Of a DNA stretch of 5,063 nucleotides, positions 1-5,063 are shown piece by piece (position 1 is the first letter of the stretch; each line of letters starts with the position of its first letter). The DNA is taken from positions 1 through 5,063 of the forward strand of contig JACQVO010000193.1 of NCBI GenBank assembly GCA_016209725.1, in the 5' to 3' direction. This stretch comes from Candidatus Methylomirabilota bacterium. Its GTDB lineage: Bacteria > Methylomirabilota > Methylomirabilia > Methylomirabilales > 2-02-FULL-66-22. The position numbers and the translations under genes were made by a program. The notes below the pieces were generated by a model. The model saw only the letters and a program-made list of their open reading frames with translations, was not told the origin of the DNA and did no database searches.

Positions 1-326
1 CTCCGTGGATCGTGCGGTGCTCGGCCGTGGTCTTGCACGAGCTGCCTCGTGGCGCGCGGACACCTCTGGAGCTGCGGTTCGTCGGGGAACTCGCGAGGAA
101 AGTCCGTGTCCTCACACCCACCGAAAAGCACTGGCTCGAGTCCGCAGAAGTCCTTTCCCGCATGCGGGCGAGAAGGGGGTACTCGGCTAGCAAATTGAGG
201 GATCTGGCCTTCGACACCCTGATCGCTCTCTCCGCCAGAGAAGCCGGAGCCACCCTGGTCACGTGGGACCGGGAAGACTTCGCCGAGATCGGCAAATACG
301 TGGCGTTCCGGGCACTCTTCTGGTAA
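1..326 (+). CDS. PIN-domain ribonuclease (VapC-like toxin), 5'-truncated by the window edge
   Basis: This is the C-terminal part of a PIN-domain protein, the fold of VapC-type toxins that cleave RNA with a cluster of acidic residues and Mg2+. The frame is open to base 3. A GTG at 12 is the first possible start seen, but the upstream codons in the same frame (PWI before VRCSAVVLHE) look like continuing PIN sequence, so the true start is outside. Numbering from that GTG, E10 in SAVVLHELPRGA matches the second acidic position of the family, D68 in LAFDTLIALSA the third, and D86 or D89 in TLVTWDREDF the fourth. The first Asp, normally near the N-terminus, lies off the window. About 106 residues are visible against a usual 125-145. 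VapB-type antitoxins are usually encoded just upstream, so the partner would be outside. No antitoxin gene follows. The fold is fairly sure; toxin function is inferred. Confidence 0.8.
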   Translation, partial: PWIVRCSAVVLHELPRGARTPLELRFVGELARKVRVLTPTEKHWLESAEVLSRMRARRGYSASKLRDLAFDTLIALSAREAGATLVTWDREDFAEIGKYVAFRALFW

Positions 327-349
327 CGCTCTCCGCCCGCTCCCTTTAA

Positions 350-367
350 GGCGGGGCGCTGCCCGCC
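350..367 (+). repeat. GC-rich hairpin 24 bases after the PIN gene stop
   Basis: GGCGGG (350-355) pairs with CCCGCC (362-367) across a six-base loop. An alternative stem uses CCGCC (333-337) with GGCGG (350-354), so the two are mutually exclusive. No T-run follows on either strand, so it is not a canonical intrinsic terminator. It could still pause RNA polymerase or protect the 3' end of the PIN transcript. Confidence 0.4.
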
Positions 368-407
368 GCGTTCGACTTCACCCACGCGAGCAACATAGAG
401 CATGGCC

Positions 408-429
408 TCCGGCTGGGCGCCGGGCTTTT
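408..429 (+). terminator. Weak candidate intrinsic terminator for the PIN gene
   Basis: TCCGGC (408-413) pairs with GCCGGG (419-424, including one T-G wobble) around the loop TGGGC. One base later comes TTTT (426-429). The stem is short and the T-run only four bases, but the position, about 80 bases after the PIN stop and on its strand, is suitable. Confidence 0.25.
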
Positions 430-464
430 CAGGCTAGACAAGGCGGCTAATGGCCGCGAGGGGT

Positions 465-524
465 GGCCGAGGGCTTCGGCCTGCGCAGGCAAGGCTCGTT
501 CTTGACGCCGTGGAGGGGCGGCGT
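465..524. repeat. Cluster of inverted repeats in the intergenic region
   Basis: Three perfect structures lie within 60 bases. GGCCGA (465-470) pairs with TCGGCC (476-481) across a five-base loop. GCCTGCGCAGGC (479-490) is a 12-base palindrome that overlaps the end of the first stem. ACGCCG (505-510) pairs with CGGCGT (519-524) across an eight-base loop. They could be part of a folded RNA on either strand or of a palindromic extragenic repeat. I recognise no RNA family. Confidence 0.4.
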
Positions 525-678
525 AGAGTCCCTTCCAACGGCTCCGGCTATCTCACCTTTGGGTCGGACTGCCCTCCCCCCACCTCGACTACGCACCGGA
601 CGGGCCAACCGGAGGAAAGTTTTCCTTGAACCAACGTACTTTCGCGCGCTGAGAACGCCAGGATACTTCGGAAGCAAC

Positions 679-699
679 GGACCGGTCCCCCATTAACAT
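679..699 (+). repeat. Left copy of an imperfect inverted repeat flanking the GAF-domain gene
   Basis: The core GGTCCCCCATTAACAT (684-699), read rightward, matches GGTCCCCTATTACAT read leftward on the minus strand at 3267-3253, with one substitution and one extra base. Similarity continues outward through GGACCGG here against GGCCGGG on the right. Both copies point inward at the gene, as terminal inverted repeats do. See the right copy. Confidence 0.4.
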
Positions 700-708
700 C
701 CCCCATTA
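686..708. repeat. Tandem direct repeat TCCCCCATTA, two copies with a 13-base period
   Basis: TCCCCCATTA occurs at 686-695 and again at 699-708, separated by ACA. The first copy overlaps the palindrome GGACCGGTCC at 679-688. Short multiple repeats containing C-runs and TTA are typical of the ends of IS21-family elements, which carry several transposase-binding repeats, but no transposase gene is present, so the element identity is only a suggestion. It lies 24 bases beyond the stop codon of the GAF-domain gene. Confidence 0.5.
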
Positions 709-731
709 CGGCGGCGTGACCTGGATGAAAC

Positions 732-3137
732 TCAGTGACCGACCGCCCTGGCGGCCTCCGCTGCCGCGCTCGGCTCCGATTGGGGTCCCGTCAGATCGAC
801 CGTGACCCGGAGCGCCCGGAGCCCGCGCACCCCCTGCAGCGTTTCCAGTTCGAGATCCTCAAGGTCTCCGGTCAGGTGTCCGGCGACCTGCAGGTAGTCG
901 AGGTAGTCCCGGTACTCCGCTGCCTCGTCCGGCTGGGAGTAGATGATCGCAAGCTTGCCGGGCTGGGTGATGCGCTCGGTCGTGCCCCGGATCACCGCCT
1001 TGTCGATCCGCTTCTTGATCACTTCGTAGCGCACGTTGTAGGCCCCATCGACCCCGAACCGCTTCTCGTCGGACAGGAAGCGGATCGCGAGGGGGGCGTG
1101 ATGGACCAGGATCAGTTGGGTCGTCTCCAGCGCGACCGGGAGGCGGCCCAGCACGGCCTGCGTCCGGCGCGCGATGCCGCAGCTCACCAAGAGCTGCCAG
1201 AGCCGGAGGTTCTTCAGGTACAGCTCGTTGAAGCCCCCGCTCTCCATCAGGGAGGCCCCGACGTAGATGGTGTAGTCGAGCCCGTCGGTGACCTGCTTCT
1301 CGAAGTAGTGGGGGTACATGGTCTGTGCCGCCTGCTGCTCTGCATCGAGGTACGCCGAGATGGTGTCGTTGATCCGCGTCACGCTCTCCTCGTACTCCTT
1401 CCGCTGCCGGTAGATGGTGCCGGCCTGCGGGTCGAGGGCGGCCCGGTAGGCGCGGACGCGCTCACGGACGTCGGGGGCGAGCCCCTCGAGGTGGTCGAAC
1501 AGCGGCTCGACATGCTGGCGCAGGAACGCGATCATCGTCAGCTCGTCGCCGGAGTTCATGGCGAGCTCCACCTGGCGGATGCGGCGGTCGATCCGGTAGC
1601 CGAGCTCGTCCAGGATCGGGAGCGCCTTGGCGTCCCGCGCCGCCTGCACCACCTCGCGGGCCAAGCGCAGGTGGGCGATCAAGTCGGCCTGGATGGCCAG
1701 GTGGCGCTGGGTCGAGGAGCCGCGGATGTCCGCCGCCCCGTAGAGGGGGTAGACGTGCGGGAACACGATCGGCTCCATCTCGGCGCTCCCGCTGCGCGTG
1801 CGGCGCTCGATGCTCCGGAGGGCCGCCTGGCGGAAGCGCCACTCCACGGACGGGTGGATGGCGGTGCAATTCGCCTTGATGAGGGCGTCCACGCGGCTGG
1901 TGAGTTCCTCGAGGCTGCGGCGCACGGCCATGGAGAAGATCGGCAGGACCTCGTGCAGCTTCAGGGTGGTCATGGCGTCGAGGTCGCCGGGGTGCGGCGA
2001 GCCGAGTTCCAGGCTGCCGATGAGCTGATCCTGGTAGTGGAGGGGCGCGACCACGACGCTCCGCACGCCGGTGGCGCGGAGCGCCTCGTCGACGGCGGTG
2101 CGCTCCGGCCAGGTTGCGAGGTCCTCGACGACCAGCGGGTGCCCCTGGGTCACGGCGCGATCGTAGATCGACCCCGCGAAGTCGTGCACGCGCCGGTGGA
2201 CCGAGTCGGCGAAGATGCAACTGTGCTCGATCCGGCAGCCGGAATTGAGCGTGAACACCTGGTCACCCTGGACGGCCGCCAGCCCCAGCCGCAGGTCCGG
2301 CCGACTCAGGAGCGTGCGCAGCCCATCCTGGAGCTTCCGGAACCGCGCGGGCGAGACAATCGACTCCTTCTCGATCAGATCCCGCTTGAGCGAGGACAGG
2401 ACCTCCTGGTCCGTGACGTCCGTGGCCTTCATCACGCCGAACCCCCGAATCACGAACCGCTCAGGCGGCACCACCGCCACCAGGACCTCCGGATCGGCGA
2501 GATTGGCGAGGACGCGCTTGCGCTCGTCGCCGCTCAGGGGCACGACCTCGCCGACGGCCTCGACCTCGAGGAATTGCCGATCGAACCGGATGGCGAAGTG
2601 GCGCTCGAGCCGGGTGTCGGGATCCTCTGTCGTGACGATGATCGGGTAATCGTAGCCGTGCTCGATCCCGTAGTACTTCCGGAGGATCAATCCGTACGCA
2701 TTGAGGGTGCCCCCCGCCGCGAAGGTGGGCCCGTCGAGGTTGATCCGGCCACGCACCACCCCGTCGGCGTCCACGAAGATGCGCTCGAAAGCCGGGGTGG
2801 CATAGACGGTCCGAAACTGGAAGGGAAACATCACGGCGGCGTAGTCCTCCCCCCAGGACGCCGGCGGGAACACCTTGGCCATGAGCACGTCGACGAGCTC
2901 GCGGTGCCGGTCGAGCACGGAAAGGTCGTTGATGGGCGCCAGCAGATCCGGGGCCTTCCGGACTTCCTCAAGGACCTGCCGGTGGAGCGTCGCGGCAATC
3001 TGCCGATCCCCTGTGGCGGCGTTGCTCCAGGTGGCGATCAGGGGCGCCAGACTCAGCTCGCACTGGAAGGGAAACCCGGTGAAGTCGCGACTGATGGGAA
3101 AGCGCGTCTCGAATGAGACGCGGGACGGTGTCTTCAT
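732..3137 (-). CDS. GAF-domain protein of an uncharacterised conserved family (801 aa)
   Basis: This is a cytoplasmic-looking protein with no signal peptide or membrane segment. I chose ATG 3137 because GGAGG (3146-3142 on the minus strand) sits four bases upstream and the conserved-looking sequence begins there. The frame stays open to 3215, but the extra 26 residues are Arg-rich and unlikely coding. The N-terminal ~240 residues form an uncharacterised domain. Residues ~266-410 read as a GAF domain (core VRSVVVAPLHYQDQLIGSLEL), with Cys301 and Cys307 in GCRIEHSCIFADSVH. A largely helical C-terminal part follows, with a striking motif VYPLYGAADIRGSS near 462-475. From memory, similar ~800-residue GAF proteins are common in Bacteroidota; this could not be checked. 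GAF domains usually bind cyclic nucleotides, haem or other small ligands, or mediate dimerisation. No kinase, cyclase, HD or DNA-binding output domain is recognisable, so the function is unknown. It follows gspB in the same direction after 248 bases and has its own promoter. Confidence 0.9.
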   Translation of the reverse strand: MKTPSRVSFETRFPISRDFTGFPFQCELSLAPLIATWSNAATGDRQIAATLHRQVLEEVRKAPDLLAPINDLSVLDRHRELVDVLMAKVFPPASWGEDYAAVMFPFQFRTVYATPAFERIFVDADGVVRGRINLDGPTFAAGGTLNAYGLILRKYYGIEHGYDYPIIVTTEDPDTRLERHFAIRFDRQFLEVEAVGEVVPLSGDERKRVLANLADPEVLVAVVPPERFVIRGFGVMKATDVTDQEVLSSLKRDLIEKESIVSPARFRKLQDGLRTLLSRPDLRLGLAAVQGDQVFTLNSGCRIEHSCIFADSVHRRVHDFAGSIYDRAVTQGHPLVVEDLATWPERTAVDEALRATGVRSVVVAPLHYQDQLIGSLELGSPHPGDLDAMTTLKLHEVLPIFSMAVRRSLEELTSRVDALIKANCTAIHPSVEWRFRQAALRSIERRTRSGSAEMEPIVFPHVYPLYGAADIRGSSTQRHLAIQADLIAHLRLAREVVQAARDAKALPILDELGYRIDRRIRQVELAMNSGDELTMIAFLRQHVEPLFDHLEGLAPDVRERVRAYRAALDPQAGTIYRQRKEYEESVTRINDTISAYLDAEQQAAQTMYPHYFEKQVTDGLDYTIYVGASLMESGGFNELYLKNLRLWQLLVSCGIARRTQAVLGRLPVALETTQLILVHHAPLAIRFLSDEKRFGVDGAYNVRYEVIKKRIDKAVIRGTTERITQPGKLAIIYSQPDEAAEYRDYLDYLQVAGHLTGDLEDLELETLQGVRGLRALRVTVDLTGPQSEPSAAAEAARAVGH

Positions 3138-3141
3138 GTTT

Positions 3142-3146
3142 CCTCC
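3142..3146 (-). promoter_or_regulatory. Shine-Dalgarno that fixes the start of the GAF-domain gene
   Basis: On the minus strand GGAGG is followed by AAAC and ATG (3137). This supports ATG 3137 over the upstream in-frame start at 3215, for which no comparable motif is seen. Confidence 0.85.
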
Positions 3147-3169
3147 ACGGCGCAGGCGCCCGCACGGCA

Positions 3170-3189
3170 GTCTCGCGCGCCGGCGAGAC
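3170..3189 (-). promoter_or_regulatory. Hairpin in the 5' leader of the GAF-domain gene
   Basis: GTCTCGC and GCGAGAC form a perfect 7-bp stem around a six-base loop, 32 bases upstream of the start codon and inside the leader predicted from the promoter at 3230-3259. A smaller GC stem (GGCG 3149-3152 with CGCC 3157-3160) lies next to the Shine-Dalgarno. They may affect mRNA stability or translation. There is no T-run, so this is not a terminator, and I recognise no riboswitch class. Confidence 0.4.
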
Positions 3190-3229
3190 CCTCCAGGCGG
3201 CTCGCGGTGATTCACCTACAGACAGGCTG

Positions 3230-3259
3230 ATTATAACAAGCGTAGAGCCGAAATGTAAT
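3230..3259 (-). promoter_or_regulatory. Sigma-70-type promoter with extended -10, driving the GAF-domain gene
   Basis: On the minus strand a perfect TATAAT (3235-3230) is preceded by TGT, giving an extended -10 (TGnTATAAT). ATTACA (3259-3254) matches four of six -35 bases with an 18-base spacer. Transcription would begin near 3223, leaving a leader of about 85 bases before ATG 3137. It stands out in an otherwise GC-rich sequence. The -35 element lies within the right-hand inverted repeat. Confidence 0.7.
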
Positions 3260-3272
3260 AGGGGACCCGGCC
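3253..3272 (-). repeat. Right copy of an imperfect inverted repeat flanking the GAF-domain gene
   Basis: On the minus strand this reads GGCCGGGTCCCCTATTACAT, close to the left copy at 679-699 (GGACCGG then TCCCCCATTAACAT). The two bracket a segment of about 2.6 kb that contains only the GAF-domain gene and its promoter. The likeness is imperfect and could be partly chance. Confidence 0.4.
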
Positions 3273-3275
3273 AAC

Positions 3276-3298
3276 TGTGTCACTTTCCATTTAGACCC
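3276..3298. repeat. Candidate insertion-sequence end motif
   Basis: The stretch TGTGTCACTTTCCATTT (3276-3292) followed by AGACCC is notably AT-richer than its surroundings. It begins with TGTG and resembles, from memory, the TGTCA-CTTT-TTGACC type repeats at ends of some IS21-family elements. Only one copy is seen and no transposase gene is nearby. It abuts the right inverted repeat (3253-3272). Confidence 0.25.
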
Positions 3299-3385
3299 AG
3301 AGACCATCCTCCGGTCCGCGTCTCACCAACCGAGTTTTGGCCATGGAAGGACTGGGTTGCGGGTTCAGTGCAGGATGGGGGGCCG

Positions 3386-4192
3386 CTACGGCTGCAAGAG
3401 GGCCCGCTCTCCCTGATAGGTCAGGACCGCGCCCTCGCGGGTGATGGCCTCGAGAAGATACAACTCCTCGACCTGTTCCCCCTCCACGTACTTCCGACCG
3501 TTGATGATGACCATCCGATCCTTTGGGACCTCCGTGTACACGAAGATGTCCAGCTTCATCCTGGCCAGCGCCTCGCCCAGCGTCGGTAGACTGGGGGGAG
3601 CCATAGGGGCCGCGAGCACCGCCTGGGGTCCGTTGGGTCCTGTGCGCGGCTCCGTCTGGGGGCGCCGTGGCGGCTCGGCCGCTCCGGACACCGCTCCCGG
3701 GGAGTCCGGAGTGCGGCGGACCGGCCCGGGCTCGACGGGTCGCGGAGCGGCGGCGCCGGCCGGCTCGGATGCCTGAAGCGGGGGAGTTGCCGTCGGAAGA
3801 AGGGTCACCGCGGGTTCGCGGGGGGGTGGCCGGAGACTCTCGGGCGGACGCCCAGCGCCCGGGTCGGCTGGAGCGGATGTCACGGGGACCGAAGGCTGAG
3901 CGGCAGTCGTTTGCGGCTGTGCCGTGGCGCCCCCGGGAGCGGCTGGGCTCGCCGGGGGCGTGGCGTCCACGCCGCTACGGGGGGCCATCGCAACCTGGGG
4001 AGCCACGCTGGGTGAGGGGCGCAAGAGCCAGATCGAGAGGCTGCCGCCCGCCAGGAGCACGGCGCCGACCACCCACAGGCCGGCCCGTCGCCTTGCCCCG
4101 AGCGCCGGTGAATGCACGGTCGTCAGGGTGGGAACCCGGGTCGGGTGACGCTCCCGCTCGGCCTTCTTCAGCGCATCGAGGATGTAGGACAT
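3386..4192 (-). CDS. gspB: Type II secretion assembly protein GspB (ExeB/PulB-like), 268 aa
   Basis: GspB is an inner-membrane accessory protein that works with GspA to let the secretin multimer assemble through peptidoglycan. The N-terminus MSYILDALKKAERER is the hallmark of the family and fixes the start. A single membrane segment covers about residues 37-57 (AGLWVVGAVLLAGGSLSIWLL region) after a short basic cytoplasmic tail. Residues ~58-203 are a long Pro/Ala-rich linker, probably extended through the periplasm. The C-terminal T2SSB domain (~204-267) includes LDIFVYTEVPKDRMVIING and a terminal GAVLTYQGERALL. It starts 15 bases after gspA, whose stop codon region TGAGGAGAGG supplies the ribosome-binding site, so the two are probably translated from one mRNA. 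Family assignment is strong. Which secretin or pilus system it serves cannot be read from this window. Confidence 0.92.
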   Translation of the reverse strand: MSYILDALKKAERERHPTRVPTLTTVHSPALGARRRAGLWVVGAVLLAGGSLSIWLLRPSPSVAPQVAMAPRSGVDATPPASPAAPGGATAQPQTTAAQPSVPVTSAPADPGAGRPPESLRPPPREPAVTLLPTATPPLQASEPAGAAAPRPVEPGPVRRTPDSPGAVSGAAEPPRRPQTEPRTGPNGPQAVLAAPMAPPSLPTLGEALARMKLDIFVYTEVPKDRMVIINGRKYVEGEQVEELYLLEAITREGAVLTYQGERALLQP

Positions 4193-4207
4193 GGCCCCCG
4201 CCTCTCC

Positions 4208-5063
4208 TCAGGGCGCCCGACGCGACAGCGACGGGGTACCCGGTTCGCGCCTGGCGAGGCTGAGCTCTGCGAGCGTCTCCTGCCCGACGAGCCCGTCGGG
4301 GATCAGGGATCGGCTTCGCTGGAAGGCGAGGACGCGCCGCTTCAGTTCCTCGTCGTAGGCGTCGGGGCGCTGGCCCGTCGAGGCCTTGCCATCGAGATCG
4401 TCGAGCGTCTTCCGCAGCCACTCCACGTCCCTGTCGCGCATGCCGGGCGAGAGCAGCCGCCCGCCCAGGGGGGGCGCCTTCCACAGCACGGTGAAGGGAC
4501 CATCCCACAGCCGGTCGATCTCGCCGAGGGGGAACGTGTACTCCCGCCCCCCGAGCTCCAGTGTCGCGGTTTCCTCTCCCAACGCGACCAGGGCGACGAG
4601 ACGCCGCTGGCCGGCCGGAATCCGCAATTCGAGGAGAACCGGCAGATCGTAGCGGCGCACCCGGTTCCAGCTCCCGACCCGGGAGAGGCACTCGAGTCCG
4701 TCCTGGCGTCCGGAGGCGCAGCCGGGGGCGGCGCCCGTCCTCCGGTACTCCAGCCGCCAGCGGGAATACAGGCTGGCGAAAGCGGCGTTGTCGTCGCCGC
4801 TGTCGGACGGGTCGGCAAGGATCTCGGCGAGCCGGGGTGAGGCGCCGACCCGTCCGATGCCGCCGCCGGCCGCCGTCGGCGCGCCGGCATCCCGCGGGAG
4901 GGAGAACCGGCCCGGGGCCACGAGAATCGCCCCGCCGATCACGGCCGCGGCGAGGACCCCCAGTCCGAGCGTCCAAGCCAGGCGGCGGCTGGGCCATGCC
5001 CACGGAATGGCTCCCCGCACCTCCCGGCCGGCGCGGCGCACCATGGCCGCGTCCACACGGCGC
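4208..5063 (-). CDS. gspA: GspA (ExeA-like) C-terminal part: membrane segment, C39-like region and peptidoglycan-binding domain
   Basis: This is the periplasmic half of a GspA/ExeA protein, the partner of GspB. Full-length family members begin with an AAA ATPase of roughly 250 residues, which would lie beyond the right edge. The frame is open to the edge, and a GTG at 5056 is not taken as the start because VDAAMVRRAGREVRG resembles the end of the ATPase domain. Counting that GTG codon as 1, a membrane helix spans ~25-47, and a C39-peptidase-like domain ~88-200, containing the GCASGRQDGLECLSRVGSW stretch with Cys113 and Cys123. A PG_binding_1 domain spans ~200-268 (LSPGMRDRDVEWLRKTL, then AFQRSRSLIPDGLVGQETL). 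The C39-like part in this family is generally considered non-proteolytic. The peptidoglycan-binding repeat anchors the complex to the cell wall. gspB follows 15 bases later. Confidence 0.9.
   Translation of the reverse strand, partial: RRVDAAMVRRAGREVRGAIPWAWPSRRLAWTLGLGVLAAAVIGGAILVAPGRFSLPRDAGAPTAAGGGIGRVGASPRLAEILADPSDSGDDNAAFASLYSRWRLEYRRTGAAPGCASGRQDGLECLSRVGSWNRVRRYDLPVLLELRIPAGQRRLVALVALGEETATLELGGREYTFPLGEIDRLWDGPFTVLWKAPPLGGRLLSPGMRDRDVEWLRKTLDDLDGKASTGQRPDAYDEELKRRVLAFQRSRSLIPDGLVGQETLAELSLARREPGTPSLSRRAP

Larger units (their letters stand above)
327..731. other. 405-base intergenic region between convergent genes, hairpin-rich, no supported gene
   Basis: Short open frames exist on both strands (447-677 minus, 463-696 plus). 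They overlap each other, lack a good ribosome-binding site, resemble no family I recognise and do not show the strong GC third-position bias of the neighbouring genes, so I do not call them. The region contains a hairpin at 350-367, a weak terminator-like hairpin at 408-429, a cluster of stems and a 12-base palindrome at 465-524, a 10-base palindrome GGACCGGTCC at 679-688 and a tandem repeat at 686-708. This mix suggests a decayed mobile-element end or a structured RNA, but neither is shown. Confidence 0.5.
3138..3385. other. Intergenic region between gspB and the GAF-domain gene
   Basis: This 248-base gap holds the GAF gene's ribosome-binding site, leader hairpin and promoter, the right inverted repeat, and an AT-richer stretch at 3276-3298 resembling an insertion-sequence end. 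Between 3299 and 3385 I see only a 7-base inverted repeat (CCATCCT 3304-3310 with AGGATGG 3372-3378, far apart) and no clear terminator for gspB. Confidence 0.6.

Noticed and set aside
447..696. Small open frames of 76 and 77 codons on opposite strands
   Set aside because: They overlap each other, lack a good ribosome-binding site and coding-like third-position bias, and resemble no family I know. Described instead as a structured gap.
327..731. tRNA or CRISPR in the gap
   Set aside because: A GTTCGAC stretch near 370 hinted at a T-loop, but no matching T-stem, anticodon arm or acceptor stem is present. The TCCCCCATTA pair is too short and has only two copies, unlike a CRISPR array.
1462..2220. 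A 252-codon minus-strand frame inside the GAF-domain gene
   Set aside because: Out-of-frame Arg/Pro/Gly-rich product, the usual artefact of high GC.
735..3116. A 793-codon open frame on the plus strand antisense to the GAF-domain gene
   Set aside because: It mirrors almost the whole GAF gene. Its product is dominated by Asp, Gly, Val, Leu and Arg with no recognisable domain, as expected from the antisense of GC-biased codons, and it has no clear ribosome-binding site. The minus-strand protein has real domain structure.
3138..3215. N-terminal 26-codon extension of the GAF-domain gene
   Set aside because: The Arg/Gly-rich extension covers the leader hairpin and most of the predicted untranslated leader, whereas ATG 3137 has a strong Shine-Dalgarno at ideal spacing.
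3304..3378. Inverted repeat CCATCCT ... AGGATGG downstream of gspB as a terminator
   Set aside because: The arms are 61 bases apart with no T-run and only seven pairs, well within chance.
4112..4840. A 242-codon plus-strand frame antisense to gspA
   Set aside because: Shadow of the GC-rich gspA coding strand; no domain and no support for a start.
3975..5003. A 342-codon minus-strand frame overlapping gspA and gspB
   Set aside because: Its product is a low-complexity Arg/Gly/Pro/Ala sequence in an alternative frame of two well-recognised genes.

Overview
This is a GC-rich bacterial window with compact genes, high-GC third codon positions and a Gram-negative envelope gene pair (gspA-gspB). 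The type II secretion accessory genes imply a diderm host. A GC-rich proteobacterial, Methylomirabilota/Rokubacteria-like or other uncultured diderm lineage fits, but there is no rRNA or marker gene here, so the lineage is a guess.

Layout. Bases 1-326 (+) hold the 3' part of a PIN-domain (VapC-like) ribonuclease gene whose start lies off the left edge. Bases 327-731 are a 405-base gap between convergent genes. It has no convincing gene but does contain GC-rich hairpins, palindromes and a tandem TCCCCCATTA repeat resembling a decayed insertion-sequence end. Bases 732-3137 (-) encode an 801-residue GAF-domain protein of an uncharacterised conserved family, read from ATG 3137 behind a strong Shine-Dalgarno. 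Bases 3138-3385 are its upstream region, with an extended -10 promoter, a leader hairpin and a second copy, in inverted orientation, of the repeat found beyond the gene's 3' end. Bases 3386-4192 (-) are gspB, and 4208-5063 (-) are the C-terminal part of gspA (exeA-like), which runs off the right edge.

How the genes relate. gspA and gspB are 15 bases apart and co-directional, so they are almost certainly one operon read leftward from outside the window. In the known ExeAB/GspAB systems, the GspA ATPase/peptidoglycan-binding protein and GspB form an inner-membrane complex that helps the outer-membrane secretin assemble through the cell wall. The GAF gene follows in the same direction but has its own promoter, so a functional link is possible but not shown. 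The PIN gene converges on the GAF gene and looks like an independent toxin-antitoxin remnant or module.

The parts least explained by known biology are the GAF-family protein of unknown function and the pair of related inverted repeats that bracket it.
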